Assembly: GCA_052140165.1 (NCBI GenBank)
Contig: JBKQUM010000138.1
Location: 1-64,000, forward strand
Reading direction: 5' to 3'
Length of the DNA: 64,000 nucleotides
From: Bog-473 sp052140165
Lineage (GTDB): Bacteria; Actinomycetota; Acidimicrobiia; Acidimicrobiales; RAAP-2
In this document: positions 16,203-25,792 of the stretch, in pieces
Layout of the letters: each line of letters starts with the position of its first letter
Position numbering within the stretch: position 1 is the first letter of the stretch
Notes under the pieces: model-generated
Seen by the model: only the letters and a program-made list of their open reading frames with translations
Told to the model about the DNA's origin: nothing
The model's database searches: none
Translations under genes and position numbers: made by a program

Positions 16203-17798
16203 CTAGCGCAGGACCGAATCGTCGAGGGTCACACCCCTGCCCCCGCAGACGGCACACTCGGTCGAAAGGGTCTCGAGCAGGCCTTCCGAGACCCGCTTGC
16301 GGGTCATCTCGACCAGTCCCAGCTCGGAAATGTCGAAGACCTGGGTCCGGGTCTTGTCCCGGGCCAGGGCGTTGCGCAGCGCGGACGCCACCCGGTCCCG
16401 GTTCTCGCGGATCTCCATGTCGATGAAGTCGATGACGATGATGCCGCCGATGTCCCGCAGCCGCAGCTGGTGGGCGACCTCCTCGGCCGCCTCCAGGTTG
16501 TTGCGGAAGACCGTCTCCTCCAGGTTCGTCTTGCCGACGTTCTTCCCCGTGTTGACGTCAATGACCGTCAGCGCCTCGGTGCGCTCGATGATGAGCGAGC
16601 CCCCCGAGGGGAGCCATACCTTGCGGTCGAGCGCCTTGTGGAGCTGCTCGTGCACGTGGTAGCGCTCGAAGATCGGGAGGCCCTCGACCTCGGGGTCGTA
16701 GTACTCGACCCGGTCCGAGAGCTCGGGGCTCACCGCCCGCACGTAGTCCCGCACCTGCTCGAACAGCTCCAGGTCGTCGATCACGACGCCCCTGTACTCC
16801 GCGTTGAGCTCCTCGCGCAGGATCCGCACCGACAGCTCGGGCTCCCGGTAGAGGAGGCCGGGGGCGTCGGACTTCTTGGCCTCGGCTGCTATCGAGTTCC
16901 ACTGCTCAAGCAGGGTGGTCACGTCGCGCTGCAGCTCGTCGGCCGAGACTCCCTCGGCCGCGGTGCGCACGATCATGCCGTGGCCGGCCGGCTTCACCTC
17001 GTCGATGATGCGGCGGAGCCGCCGCCGCTCGGTGTCGCCCAGGCGCTTGGAGATGCCGAACGCGCTGGAGTTCGGGACGAGGACGGCGAAGCGCCCCGGC
17101 AGCGAGACCTCCTGGGTGAGGCGTGCGCCCTTGGCCCCGATGGGGTTCTTGGTCACCTGGCACAGAATGCTCTGTCCCGCCTTGAGCACGTCCTCGATCC
17201 GGGGCTGCTGCGACGACGCCCCGCCCTCGATGTCGTCGCGGTCGTAACGCACGTCACCCCGGTACAGGACGGCGTTCTTCGGGATGCCGATGTCGACGAA
17301 GGCAGCCTCCATGCCGGGCAGCACGTTCTGCACCCGCCCCCGGTACACGTTGCCGTCGATCTGGCTCGTGTCGTCGGCCGCCCGGGACACGTAGTGCTCC
17401 ACCAGGGTCCGACCCTCGAGCATGGCGATCTGGGTCATGTGGGGCTGCACGTGCACGCAGACCAGGTACCGGCCCACCTGCTTGGAGCGGCGCTCCCGTG
17501 CAGCCGGGCGGCGCCTGCTGCGCGCCCGCTTGGCGCTCCCGTCGAGGCTCTCCGGAGCGGCGACGCCCGTCGGAGCGTCCTCACCGGTTTCCGCCTCCTG
17601 CGTCGCCGTGGGCCCCGGCCGCACCAGCGGAACCACGGGGGCAGCCGCCGCCGGCGGCGCGGCGGGTGCCGGCCGCGTGTCCCCGATCTTCGGCTTCGGT
17701 CGCTGGGGCGCTGGGCGCGGGTCGTCCGGGGGGCTAGTGCCTCCCGACGCCTCCCGGGGGGGACCCTCCGGGGTCTGGCTGAATTCCGTCTCGGACAT
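16203..17798 (-). CDS. Ribonuclease E/G family protein
   Basis: A 531-residue endoribonuclease for rRNA processing and mRNA decay. Residues 1-105 are a low-complexity Pro/Ala/Arg-rich tail. The S1 domain begins near 'DGNVYRGRVQNVLPGMEAAFVDIG' (about 145). The DNase-I-like catalytic part contains 'VIDVNTGKNVGK' and 'RLRDIGGIIVIDFIDM' with its metal Asp. The Zn-link-type pair CAVCGG lies near the C-terminus. The ATG at 17798 has GGAGG upstream, but the first 65 bases overlap the preceding gene, so a later start is possible. Confidence 0.93.
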   Translation of the reverse strand: MSETEFSQTPEGPPREASGGTSPPDDPRPAPQRPKPKIGDTRPAPAAPPAAAAPVVPLVRPGPTATQEAETGEDAPTGVAAPESLDGSAKRARSRRRPAARERRSKQVGRYLVCVHVQPHMTQIAMLEGRTLVEHYVSRAADDTSQIDGNVYRGRVQNVLPGMEAAFVDIGIPKNAVLYRGDVRYDRDDIEGGASSQQPRIEDVLKAGQSILCQVTKNPIGAKGARLTQEVSLPGRFAVLVPNSSAFGISKRLGDTERRRLRRIIDEVKPAGHGMIVRTAAEGVSADELQRDVTTLLEQWNSIAAEAKKSDAPGLLYREPELSVRILREELNAEYRGVVIDDLELFEQVRDYVRAVSPELSDRVEYYDPEVEGLPIFERYHVHEQLHKALDRKVWLPSGGSLIIERTEALTVIDVNTGKNVGKTNLEETVFRNNLEAAEEVAHQLRLRDIGGIIVIDFIDMEIRENRDRVASALRNALARDKTRTQVFDISELGLVEMTRKRVSEGLLETLSTECAVCGGRGVTLDDSVLR

Positions 17799-18552
17799 GA
17801 GGGAAAGCCCTCCTCGCGTACTGTGTCGCGTCCGCGCCGGTCCCGGGCCCGCTCACGGAGAGGGGCTCGAACCGTCCGCCGTCGCGTTCGATCCATTGAT
17901 GCGTTCGACAGGCCCGCCCGAGCACCGCGTCGGTGCCGAGCGACGTGACCAGGTCGGCCGGACGGACGCCACGCGGGTGCGTGGCCAACTCCGCTCGGAG
18001 ATCACCGTTGGGGCTGGTCACGGACAGTGCCAGGATTGCCGGGCGGATGTCGTCTTCGGCCTGACGACCCTTCCGCTCCCGCCGGACAGCCAGAATGGGG
18101 GCAGCGAGCACCTTCTCGACCCGCTCCTGCAGCTCCTCACCTGGCACTCCGAGCACCTCCAGCTCCCAATCGCACGATGCTACCTCCTGCTGGAGCGAAC
18201 CCTCGGCTTCACCGACCAGGGCGGCCGCCTCGACATCGATCCCCTCGGGCAGCAACACGCTCAGGGCTCCGGGCAACTCGGGCACCGGGATCTCACCGGA
18301 CTCGACGGGCCCGAGGCGCACGTCGAGGTACTCGCCGAGGGACTCGCAGCCCGTGGGCAGGGCCAACCCGAAGCTCACCAGGGGGTGGGGCACGAAACCC
18401 TGCGAGTAGGCCACGGGCAGCCGGCTGCGCCGCAAGGCTCGTTCCCACATGCGGGCCACGTCCCGGTGGCTCGTGAAGCGGATCTTCCCCGCCTTGGTGA
18501 AGCGCAGGCGGAGGCGGCGCGGTGCTCCCGGTACGGGGGCCTCAGGAGGCAC
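17734..18552 (-). CDS. TIGR03936/DUF2344 radical-SAM-associated protein
   Basis: A 272-residue protein opening 'APRRLRLRFTKAGKIRFTSHRDVARMWERAL', the hallmark of DUF2344. This family is encoded next to, or fused to, TIGR03960 radical-SAM proteins. The GTG at 18552 is chosen because it overlaps the radical-SAM gene's stop. The last ~22 residues overlap the RNase gene's start. The role is not established, but linkage with RNase E/G and L21/L27 suggests ribosome or RNA modification. This is an inference from context. Confidence 0.85.
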   Translation of the reverse strand: MPPEAPVPGAPRRLRLRFTKAGKIRFTSHRDVARMWERALRRSRLPVAYSQGFVPHPLVSFGLALPTGCESLGEYLDVRLGPVESGEIPVPELPGALSVLLPEGIDVEAAALVGEAEGSLQQEVASCDWELEVLGVPGEELQERVEKVLAAPILAVRRERKGRQAEDDIRPAILALSVTSPNGDLRAELATHPRGVRPADLVTSLGTDAVLGRACRTHQWIERDGGRFEPLSVSGPGTGADATQYARRAFPHVRDGIQPDPGGSPPGGVGRH

Positions 18553-20488
18553 GGCCGACCAGGCGGACGGGGATGCGGTCCCCGACGCTGAGGTCCTGGC
18601 CCGTGCCCTGGCTGCCCCCCGCCGGCGGGACCGGCGAGGCCACCACGTGTTCGAGGCCGAAGCCGGTGCAGGCCCCGCAGTCGTAGCAGGGCGTCCAGCG
18701 GCAATCCTCGACGGCCACCCGTGCCAGCGCATCCTGCCAGTCACCCCAGAGGAAGTCGCGGTGCAACCCCGCCGAGATGTGGTCCCAGGGCAGGGCCTCG
18801 TCGGCGCCCCGCTCGCGATGGCACACCTCGTCGACGCTCAGGCCCTCGGCGGCCAGCGCCGCCTCCCACAGCGAGAGGTCGAAGCGCTCCGACCATTCCT
18901 GGAACGTGCCGCCGGCCCGCCAGACGCGCTCGATCACCGCACCCATGCGCCGGTCACCCCGGCTGGCCAGCCCCTCGGCGACCGAGGCGGACGGCTCGTG
19001 CCAGCGGATCGTGAGGCCCCGGGAGCGCCGGGCCGCCTCGCGCAGGAGCGCCACCTTGCGCTCGAGCTCGGCCACGGTGTCCTGCCCGAACCACTGGAAG
19101 GGCGTGTGGGGCTTGGGCACGAACCCGCCCACCGAGGCCACGACCGTCACCGACTTCTGGTGACGACGCCCGATCTCGACGCACCGTGCACCCAGCTCCG
19201 CGATGCCGAGCACGTCCTCGTCGCGCTCGGTGGGGAGCCCGATGAGGAAGTAGAGCTTGATCCGCCGCCAGCCCTGGCTGAAGGCGGCGTCGACCGCGCC
19301 GTAGAGATCCTCCTCGGTGATGAGCTTGTTGATGACCGTGCGCATCCGCCACGTCCCGCCCTCGGGAGCGAAGGTCAGGCCCGTGCGGCGCACCTTCTGG
19401 ATCTGCGCCGCGGTGCCCACGGTGAAGGCGTCCACCCGCAGGGACGGGAGGCTGACCGAGACCCGTCCGCCGTGCACGGGATCGTCGACGATGTCGCGCA
19501 CGGTGTCCTCGATGTCCGAGAAGTCCGCCGTGGAGAGCGACGTCAGGGTCACCTCGTCGTAGCCGGTGCGCTCCAGGCCGTTGCGCACCAGTGCGCGGAC
19601 CTGCTCGGCCGGCCGCTCGCGTACCGGCCGGGTGATCATGCCGGCCTGGCAGAAACGGCACCCCCGCGTGCAGCCCCGGAACACTTCGACGTTGAGGCGG
19701 TCGTGGACGACCTCGGTCAGCGGCACCAGCTGGCGCGAGGGGTAGGGCCAGTCGGCCAGGTCGGCCACCGTCCGCTTCGTCACCTCCGCCGGTACCCCCG
19801 CGTCGACCGGCTCCGTGGACACGAGCCGCCCGTCCACGTAGGAGGGCGCGTAGAGCGCCGGGACGTAGACGCCCTCGAGCTGGGCCAGCGACCGCCACAG
19901 CGCGCCGCGGTCCCGCTGCACCGCGGGCGACCCCTCCAGCCAGGCGGCCATCACCTCGTTGACCTCGCCCACGGCCTCCTCCCCGTCACCGAGCACGAAG
20001 GCGTCGACGAAATCGGCCAGTGGTTCGGGGTTGTACGCGCAATGGCCGCCCGCCACGACGAGGGCGTCGTCTCCGGACCGCTCTACCGCATGCAGTGGAA
20101 GGCCGGCCAGGTCGATCAGGTTCACGAGGTTGGTGTAGACGAGCTCGGCCGACAGGTTGAAGGCCAGCACGTCGAAGGCCGCCGCGGGCAGGTGCTGCTC
20201 CACGCTGAAGAGGGGCACACCGGCGGCGCGCATGGCCGCCTCCATGTCGACCCAGGGTGCGTAGGAGCGTTCCGCCACCGCGTCGGGCCGCTCGTTGAGG
20301 ATCTCGTAGAGGATCTGGAGGCCCTGGTTGGGCAGGCCGATCTCGTAGGTGTCGGGGTAGAGCAGGAGCCACGCCACCTTGCCCGGGCCGTGCTCGGGGT
20401 ACACCGCGCCCTGCTCGCCGCCGATGTAGCGGGCCGGCTTGGTCACCGTGGGCAGGAGGCGCTCGATCGTCGGCCAGAGGGTCTCCAT
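18542..20488 (-). CDS. TIGR03960 B12-binding-like radical SAM protein
   Basis: A 648-residue radical SAM enzyme. An N-terminal cobalamin-binding-like fold ('LLYPDTYEIGLPNQGLQILYEILN', 'DVLAFNLSAELVYTNLVNLI') precedes the [4Fe-4S] motif CTRGCRFCQ near residue 255. 'TFAPEGGTWRMRTVINK' follows, and a Cys-containing tail 'CRWTPCYDCGACTG' lies near 600-613. ATG at 20488 is preferred over an in-frame TTG three codons upstream. The paired DUF2344 gene overlaps its 3' end. The substrate is unknown; the family is widespread and usually beside RNase G/E and L21. Confidence 0.9.
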   Translation of the reverse strand: METLWPTIERLLPTVTKPARYIGGEQGAVYPEHGPGKVAWLLLYPDTYEIGLPNQGLQILYEILNERPDAVAERSYAPWVDMEAAMRAAGVPLFSVEQHLPAAAFDVLAFNLSAELVYTNLVNLIDLAGLPLHAVERSGDDALVVAGGHCAYNPEPLADFVDAFVLGDGEEAVGEVNEVMAAWLEGSPAVQRDRGALWRSLAQLEGVYVPALYAPSYVDGRLVSTEPVDAGVPAEVTKRTVADLADWPYPSRQLVPLTEVVHDRLNVEVFRGCTRGCRFCQAGMITRPVRERPAEQVRALVRNGLERTGYDEVTLTSLSTADFSDIEDTVRDIVDDPVHGGRVSVSLPSLRVDAFTVGTAAQIQKVRRTGLTFAPEGGTWRMRTVINKLITEEDLYGAVDAAFSQGWRRIKLYFLIGLPTERDEDVLGIAELGARCVEIGRRHQKSVTVVASVGGFVPKPHTPFQWFGQDTVAELERKVALLREAARRSRGLTIRWHEPSASVAEGLASRGDRRMGAVIERVWRAGGTFQEWSERFDLSLWEAALAAEGLSVDEVCHRERGADEALPWDHISAGLHRDFLWGDWQDALARVAVEDCRWTPCYDCGACTGFGLEHVVASPVPPAGGSQGTGQDLSVGDRIPVRLVGRAS

Positions 20489-20510
20489 GGGCCACAACCC
20501 TACGGGACGC

Positions 20511-22745
20511 TCATCCCCCGCCCGTCGTCGTGCTCGTCGTCGTGCTGGCGGCCGTCCCCGTCGTGCCCGCGGCCGGCCGGGTCGTCGTGGTGGTGGTGGT
20601 CGGCGTCCCGAACGGCGCGTTGGTCACTGGCGCGGTCAGGCTGGGCGGGCTGGCCGGCGTCGGCGTCTTGACCGTGGTGCTGATCGGGTTGGCGAGGATG
20701 TAGTTGAAGATGTTGCGCACCAGCGGCGCCGCTGCCTGGGCGCCGTAGCCGCCCTGGTCGATCACGGCGAGCACGACGTACTGCGGGTTGGGGTTGGGGC
20801 CGAAGGCGACGAACCAGCTGTTGGGCTCCTCACCCGACTGGTTCGAGGCGGTACCCGTCTTGCCGGCCAGGTTCCACGAGGCGGGGAAGCCCTGGAAGTC
20901 CGCGTAGGCCGTGCCGTGCGGACTGGAGACCACGCCCTCGAAGCCCGCCAGCATCGCCGCGTAGTTCGCCGGGGAGATGGCCACGTGCCCGGTCACCTGC
21001 GGGGTCAATTTCTTGACGACCTTGCCCGTCACCGGGTCCACGATCTCGGAGGCGACCTGGGGCGCGTACCGGGTGCCTCCGTTGGCAAAGGTCGAGTAGG
21101 CCACCGCCTGTTCGATCGGGGTGAGCACGGTCTCGCCCTGTCCGAACGCCATCTCGATGTTGTCACCGGTGAACCACGAGGCCGCGTAGGGGAACGCCTT
21201 GGGCGCCTCGGAGTGCAGCTTGGCTCGTAGGAGGTAGCTGTCGACGCGCCCCTGGGCCTCCCCGGGAAGGTCGATGCCGGTGATGGTCCCCTCGCCGTAC
21301 TGCGTCGCCTCGTTCTGAACGGGTGTGTCCCCGAACTGTCCCCGGTCCGTCCAGAACATCTGGCCCAGGTTGTAGAAGAAGGAGTCGCTCGACACGGTCA
21401 GCGCGCCGGTGACGTTGTAGGTGCCACCGCTGTCGCCCGGGTCGTCGTGCAGGATGCACCCGGTGTCGTTGTTGACCCCGGGAGCGGGGCAGCCGGCGAT
21501 GTGGAAGGTGCCGGTGTCGTCGTAGGGGGTGGTGGGGGTGATCAATCCGTCCTGGAGCGCGGCGGTGGCCGTGACGAGCTTGAACGTCGAACCCGGTGTG
21601 TACTGGCCCTCGATGGCGTAGTTGTTCTCCGCGCCCGACGCCGACAGCGCGGTGTAGTTGGCCGACGAGATGCCCCCCACCCACTCGTTCAGGTCGTAGG
21701 TCGGGTACGACGCCATGGCCAGCACCTGGCCGTTCTGGGGGTTCATCACGATGGCGGCCCCGTTGGGCGCCGACGGGAGACGCCCCCCGTCCACCTGGTC
21801 GGGCGTGTGGCGGTCGGCCAGGATCTGTTGCTGCAGGTCGTTCTCCACCTCCTCCTGCAGTCCCGTGTCGATGTTGAGGACCGCGGTGTCCCCGATCTGG
21901 GGTGCCGTGGTGCTGAGGGTGCCGACGACGGTCCCGCTGGCGTCGACCGAGAGGGCCTGTCGCCCGGCGACGCCCCGGAGGTACGGCTCGTACTGCGCCT
22001 CGATGCCCGACACGCCGATCTGGCTGCCCTGGGTGTAGCCCTGGTTGGGATGGGCGGCCAGGTAGGTCGAAGAGATGTCGCCCACGTAGCCGAGGATGTG
22101 GGTGGCCGTGGTCCCGCCCTGCGGGTAGGTGCGCTGCGCCACCGTCTCCACGCTGACGCCCGGGTACTCCGACTGGTGGGTCTGGAGGAACTGCACGGTG
22201 GCGCTGGAGACCCCGACCGCGACGGGCACCGGCTCGTAGGGGCTGTACTGGTCGTTGTTGATGGACGCGGTGACCTGCTTGGGTGTCTGCCCGACGAGCG
22301 CAGCCACCATGCCGACGATCTGGGGGTTCTGTGCCGCCTCGGCGCGCGAGAGCAGGATCTCCTGCTGCGGCGTGTTCGACACCAGCACCGTCCCGTTGCG
22401 GTCGACGATCTCGCCCCGCGGCGCGGCGATGCTCACGACCCGCACCTGGTTCCGCGTGACGGCGGCGGCGTAGCTCTTGCCCTCCACCACCTGGAGCGTC
22501 CACAGCCGCAGCACGAGGACGCCGAAGAGCAGCAGCACGATGACCCCGACGACGCGCAGCCGGAGATTGGGTCTGGACTCCTCCTCCTCGGGGGAGCCCA
22601 CGATGGACGCCACGTTGACGCTCTTGCGCGGCCGCATGCGCGGCTGGCGGGCGTCGGCGCGCCAGGAGCTGCCACGCGCCGGCCGCGTCGATGGCTTGGG
22701 GTGGAGCCGATCGCCGCGGATCGGATGGCGGAGGGTCCGCTTCAC
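20511..22745 (-). CDS. mrdA: Penicillin-binding protein 2 (elongation transpeptidase)
   Basis: A 744-residue class B PBP. A single membrane anchor spans residues 63-80, and a PBP dimer domain follows. The transpeptidase domain has Ser386-T-F-Lys389, SSD at 452-454 and KTG at 629-631, so it should be active in peptidoglycan cross-linking during lateral growth. The last ~55 residues are a Pro/Thr-rich extracellular tail. GTG at 22745 shares GTGA with mreD. The expected partner rodA does not follow; a radical-SAM gene does. Confidence 0.95.
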   Translation of the reverse strand: MKRTLRHPIRGDRLHPKPSTRPARGSSWRADARQPRMRPRKSVNVASIVGSPEEEESRPNLRLRVVGVIVLLLFGVLVLRLWTLQVVEGKSYAAAVTRNQVRVVSIAAPRGEIVDRNGTVLVSNTPQQEILLSRAEAAQNPQIVGMVAALVGQTPKQVTASINNDQYSPYEPVPVAVGVSSATVQFLQTHQSEYPGVSVETVAQRTYPQGGTTATHILGYVGDISSTYLAAHPNQGYTQGSQIGVSGIEAQYEPYLRGVAGRQALSVDASGTVVGTLSTTAPQIGDTAVLNIDTGLQEEVENDLQQQILADRHTPDQVDGGRLPSAPNGAAIVMNPQNGQVLAMASYPTYDLNEWVGGISSANYTALSASGAENNYAIEGQYTPGSTFKLVTATAALQDGLITPTTPYDDTGTFHIAGCPAPGVNNDTGCILHDDPGDSGGTYNVTGALTVSSDSFFYNLGQMFWTDRGQFGDTPVQNEATQYGEGTITGIDLPGEAQGRVDSYLLRAKLHSEAPKAFPYAASWFTGDNIEMAFGQGETVLTPIEQAVAYSTFANGGTRYAPQVASEIVDPVTGKVVKKLTPQVTGHVAISPANYAAMLAGFEGVVSSPHGTAYADFQGFPASWNLAGKTGTASNQSGEEPNSWFVAFGPNPNPQYVVLAVIDQGGYGAQAAAPLVRNIFNYILANPISTTVKTPTPASPPSLTAPVTNAPFGTPTTTTTTTRPAAGTTGTAASTTTSTTTGGG

Positions 22746-23278
22746 CAGGCCCTGCTGCCGGCATCGGCAGAGACGAGCGAGCGACGGTTGTTCTCACCGG
22801 CCAGAGCCCACCGCATCAGGCGGTTGACGGGCAGCACGAGCACGACGCTCGAGACACCCACGACCAGGCAGACGGCCAGGAAGTCGATCTGCACCATCTG
22901 CTGTTGACCGAGAATCGCACCGAGCACGGCGAACAGCATGTCCGCTGCGACGCTCCCCGCGAGCGCGGCCACCGGCTTGAGCCACGCCGCACGCGGGTCC
23001 ACGGCCGCCGTCAGCGAACCCGTCACGAAGCCGAGCAGGCAGCCCACCAGGGCGGACAGCCCGAAGGGGGTGGGGAGCACGAGGTCGAAGGCCAGCCCGG
23101 CCCAGAAGCCCACGATGGCGCCCGTCTCGGGCCCGTCGAGCAGGGCGGCGGTGATGGGGAGCAGCCACAGGAGGTCAGGGTGGGCGCCGCCGATGCGCAA
23201 CGCGATCATCACGGTCTGCTGCACCATCACCACGACGAAGATCACCAGCGCGACCCGGACCATGGACCGGCCGGTCAT
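22742..23278 (-). CDS. mreD: Rod shape-determining protein MreD
   Basis: A 178-residue integral membrane protein with about five or six hydrophobic segments. 'LLWLLPITAALLDGPETGAIVGFWAGLAFDLVLPTPFGLSALVGCLLGF' is the typical MreD core. The ATG at 23278 is favoured because it forms ATGA with the mreC stop; an alternative Met lies five codons upstream. It links MreC to the elongasome and is coupled to mrdA by GTGA. Confidence 0.9.
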   Translation of the reverse strand: MTGRSMVRVALVIFVVVMVQQTVMIALRIGGAHPDLLWLLPITAALLDGPETGAIVGFWAGLAFDLVLPTPFGLSALVGCLLGFVTGSLTAAVDPRAAWLKPVAALAGSVAADMLFAVLGAILGQQQMVQIDFLAVCLVVGVSSVVLVLPVNRLMRWALAGENNRRSLVSADAGSRAW

Positions 23279-24111
23279 GTCGGGGGCACCCACTGCACCA
23301 CGTCGAGGTACGCCAGCTGGCCCAGGTCGGCCTCGGGGTCGACCTCGATCGTCTCCTGGCTGGCGCCCGCGGGGGTGTGGAACGATCGCACGCTGGCCAC
23401 GGGGATCCCGGGTGGGAACGCCGCCGCGTCGAGGCTGCTCGTGAACATCACCTCGCCCTTGTACAACGGCGTGTGCGGCGGCACGAGGTCGGCGGTCATG
23501 GAGCTGGACGGCCCCTGGCCGTCCACGATGCCGGTGTACTCGTTGCCCGGCCCGAACGTGACGCCGACCTTGGACTGGCCGTCGGTGATGAGGCGCACGA
23601 CCGACGTGTGGTGGAACGACTGGATCACCTGCCCCACGAGGCCGCCCGCGCCGACGACGGGGTAGCCGACGTCGACCCCGTCGGCACGGCCCTTGTCGAG
23701 CGTGATGGTGGCGGTGAAGTTGGAGGAGTACTCGTCGATCGTCTGCGCCGTCACGGTCGTCAGCGACTGCAGGAAGGGCAGGTTCTGCAGCGCCATCAGC
23801 TGGCGCAACTGGTTGTCCTCGAACCCGCGCTCGGCCTGAGCGGCCCGCAACTGACCGATCGTCTGCTGCAGCTGCTCGTTCTGGACCTGCACCGATCCGT
23901 AGTTGAACGCGCCGGCGAAGAAGTCGCCGATGGGGCTGATGATGTCGAGGGTGCCCTGGCGCAACGGAGCGTAGACGTCGTTGGCCACCGACTTGACCCC
24001 CGAGGTGACGCTGTGCGTCCGCCCGTTGAGGTCGAGGGAGATCAGGGACAGCGAGAGGACGACGAGAATGATGACCGTGAGGGTGCGGCGCGACCGCCGG
24101 GACCGGGCCAC
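23275..24111 (-). CDS. mreC: Rod shape-determining protein MreC
   Basis: A 278-residue protein. A short basic N-terminus is followed by one membrane span (about 10-27). A coiled-coil (about 72-105, rich in Q, E and L) and a periplasmic-type beta domain come next. 'VVGAGGLVGQVIQSFHHTSVVRLITD' is the family core. It organises the cell-wall elongation complex outside the membrane. The start is GTG at 24111; the SD is weak. It lies 22 bases after mreB. Confidence 0.93.
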   Translation of the reverse strand: MARSRRSRRTLTVIILVVLSLSLISLDLNGRTHSVTSGVKSVANDVYAPLRQGTLDIISPIGDFFAGAFNYGSVQVQNEQLQQTIGQLRAAQAERGFEDNQLRQLMALQNLPFLQSLTTVTAQTIDEYSSNFTATITLDKGRADGVDVGYPVVGAGGLVGQVIQSFHHTSVVRLITDGQSKVGVTFGPGNEYTGIVDGQGPSSSMTADLVPPHTPLYKGEVMFTSSLDAAAFPPGIPVASVRSFHTPAGASQETIEVDPEADLGQLAYLDVVQWVPPT

Positions 24112-24133
24112 CCAGAGGAAACCGGTCGCTCGG

Positions 24134-25165
24134 TCAGCGCGTGGAAGTGGTGATCAGCACCCGCTTCAACGCCTCGAACTCTTCCAGGCACTGGCCGCTG
24201 CCGATGGCCACGCAGTTCAAGGGGTCCCGGGCCACCACGATGGGCATGCCGGTCTCGTGCTGCAGGCGCGACTCCAGCCCGTGCAGCAGGGCGCCGCCGC
24301 CGGTGAGCACGATCCCCTGCTCCATGATGTCGGCCGCCAGCTCGGGCGGGGTCCGGTCGAGGGTGACCTTGACGGCGTCGATGATGGCGGACACCGGCTC
24401 CTCGATCGCCCGCCGGATCTCCTCGGTGGACACGACGATGGTCTTGGGGAGACCGCTGACGAGGTCGCGGCCGCGGATCTCGGCGTGCAGCTCCTGCTCG
24501 AGCGGATACGCCGACCCCAGCGTGATCTTGATCTCCTCCGCCGTGCGCTCGCCCAGCGCGAGGCTGAACTCCTTCTTGACGAACGACACGATGGCCTCGT
24601 CGAGCTCGTCGCCGCCGATGCGCACCGACTGGCTCGTGACGATGCCGCCGAGAGAGATGACGGCGACCTCCGTCGTCCCACCGCCGATGTCGACCACCAT
24701 GTTCCCCGTCGGCTCGTGCACCGGGAGGCCGGCGCCGATGGCGGCGGCCATCGGCTCCTCGATGATGTAGGCCCGGCGCGCGCCGGCATACTCGGCCGCC
24801 TCCATGACGGCGCGGCGCTCCACGCCCGTGATGCCCGACGGCACGCAGATGACCATGCGCGGCTTGGCGAAACGCCGCTGGTGCACCCGGTGGATGAAGT
24901 AGCGCAGCATCTTCTCGCAAATCTCGAAGTCGGCGATGACGCCGTCCTTGAGGGGCCGGATGGCCTGGATGTTCGACGGCGTGCGGCCGATCATCCGCTT
25001 GGCCTCCGCCCCCACCGCCAGTGGTCGGCCGTCCTTGATGTCGACGGCGACGACCGAAGGCTCGTTCAGGACGATGCCGCGGCCGCGGACGTACACCAGC
25101 GTGTTGGCGGTACCGAGGTCGACGGCCATGTCACGACCAAGGAGGGAAAGGCGGTTTTCGGCCAT
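24134..25165 (-). CDS. mreB: Rod shape-determining protein MreB (actin-like)
   Basis: A 343-residue actin homologue forming filaments that guide wall synthesis. The phosphate-1 motif 'AVDLGTANTLVYV' is near residue 13, phosphate-2 'MVVDIGGGTTEVAVISLGG' near 150-168, and the adenosine motif 'IVLTGGGALLHGL' near 290. The ATG at 25165 is the conserved start; the frame is open further upstream but without similarity. The 165-base gap before it separates the mre genes from ndk and probably holds their promoter. Confidence 0.96.
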   Translation of the reverse strand: MAENRLSLLGRDMAVDLGTANTLVYVRGRGIVLNEPSVVAVDIKDGRPLAVGAEAKRMIGRTPSNIQAIRPLKDGVIADFEICEKMLRYFIHRVHQRRFAKPRMVICVPSGITGVERRAVMEAAEYAGARRAYIIEEPMAAAIGAGLPVHEPTGNMVVDIGGGTTEVAVISLGGIVTSQSVRIGGDELDEAIVSFVKKEFSLALGERTAEEIKITLGSAYPLEQELHAEIRGRDLVSGLPKTIVVSTEEIRRAIEEPVSAIIDAVKVTLDRTPPELAADIMEQGIVLTGGGALLHGLESRLQHETGMPIVVARDPLNCVAIGSGQCLEEFEALKRVLITTSTR

Positions 25166-25330
25166 AGCTGGAAGTCTCCCGAGGGAATTCTGGACGGATG
25201 CCGGGCAGTGGCGCCCGTGGTGGTGCGTCCACAGGCTACGGGACTGGAGGGGTGTCCACAAGGCGGTCGGGCTGCTACACCCATCTGACCTGGGATTCCG
25301 GTCGGCCCTCCCGGCTCCGCCCGGGATGGC

Positions 25331-25747
25331 CTACGAAGCCGCCAGACCGGGGAAGAAGAGGGCGATCTCCCGCGCCGCGGACTCGTGCGAGTCGGACCCG
25401 TGGACGAGGTTCTCGGTCGTCTCGATCCCGAATTCGCCGCGGATCGTGCCTGGCGCCGCCTCCGCCGGATTCGTGGTGCCCATCATGAGACGCACCACGG
25501 CGTAGGTGTCCTCGGGGCCTTCGACCACCATGACGAGCGAGGGCGACCGCGTGATGAAGGTGACCAGGTCCCCGAAGAACGGCCGCTCACGGTGCTCGGC
25601 GTAGTGGGTTTCGGCCACCTCCTTGGTGATCGTCCGGAGCTCGGCTGCGACCAGGCGGAGGTTCTTGCGCTCCAGGCGGCTGACGATCTCGCCGGCGAGC
25701 CCACGCTCGACGCCGTCGGGCTTCACGATGACAAGGGTGCGGTCCAC
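25331..25747 (-). CDS. ndk: Nucleoside-diphosphate kinase
   Basis: A 138-residue kinase that equalises NTP/NDP pools by ping-pong transfer through a phospho-His. The active-site His lies in 'TTENLVHGSDSHESAAREI' near 116. The start MDRTLVIVKPDGVERG is canonical. Length matches the family. It sits between folC (45 bases upstream) and mreB. Confidence 0.97.
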   Translation of the reverse strand: MDRTLVIVKPDGVERGLAGEIVSRLERKNLRLVAAELRTITKEVAETHYAEHRERPFFGDLVTFITRSPSLVMVVEGPEDTYAVVRLMMGTTNPAEAAPGTIRGEFGIETTENLVHGSDSHESAAREIALFFPGLAAS

Positions 25748-25792
25748 GAGGGGTCGACACTACACAACGGCACCTGGGCGGTCCGCCCGTCC

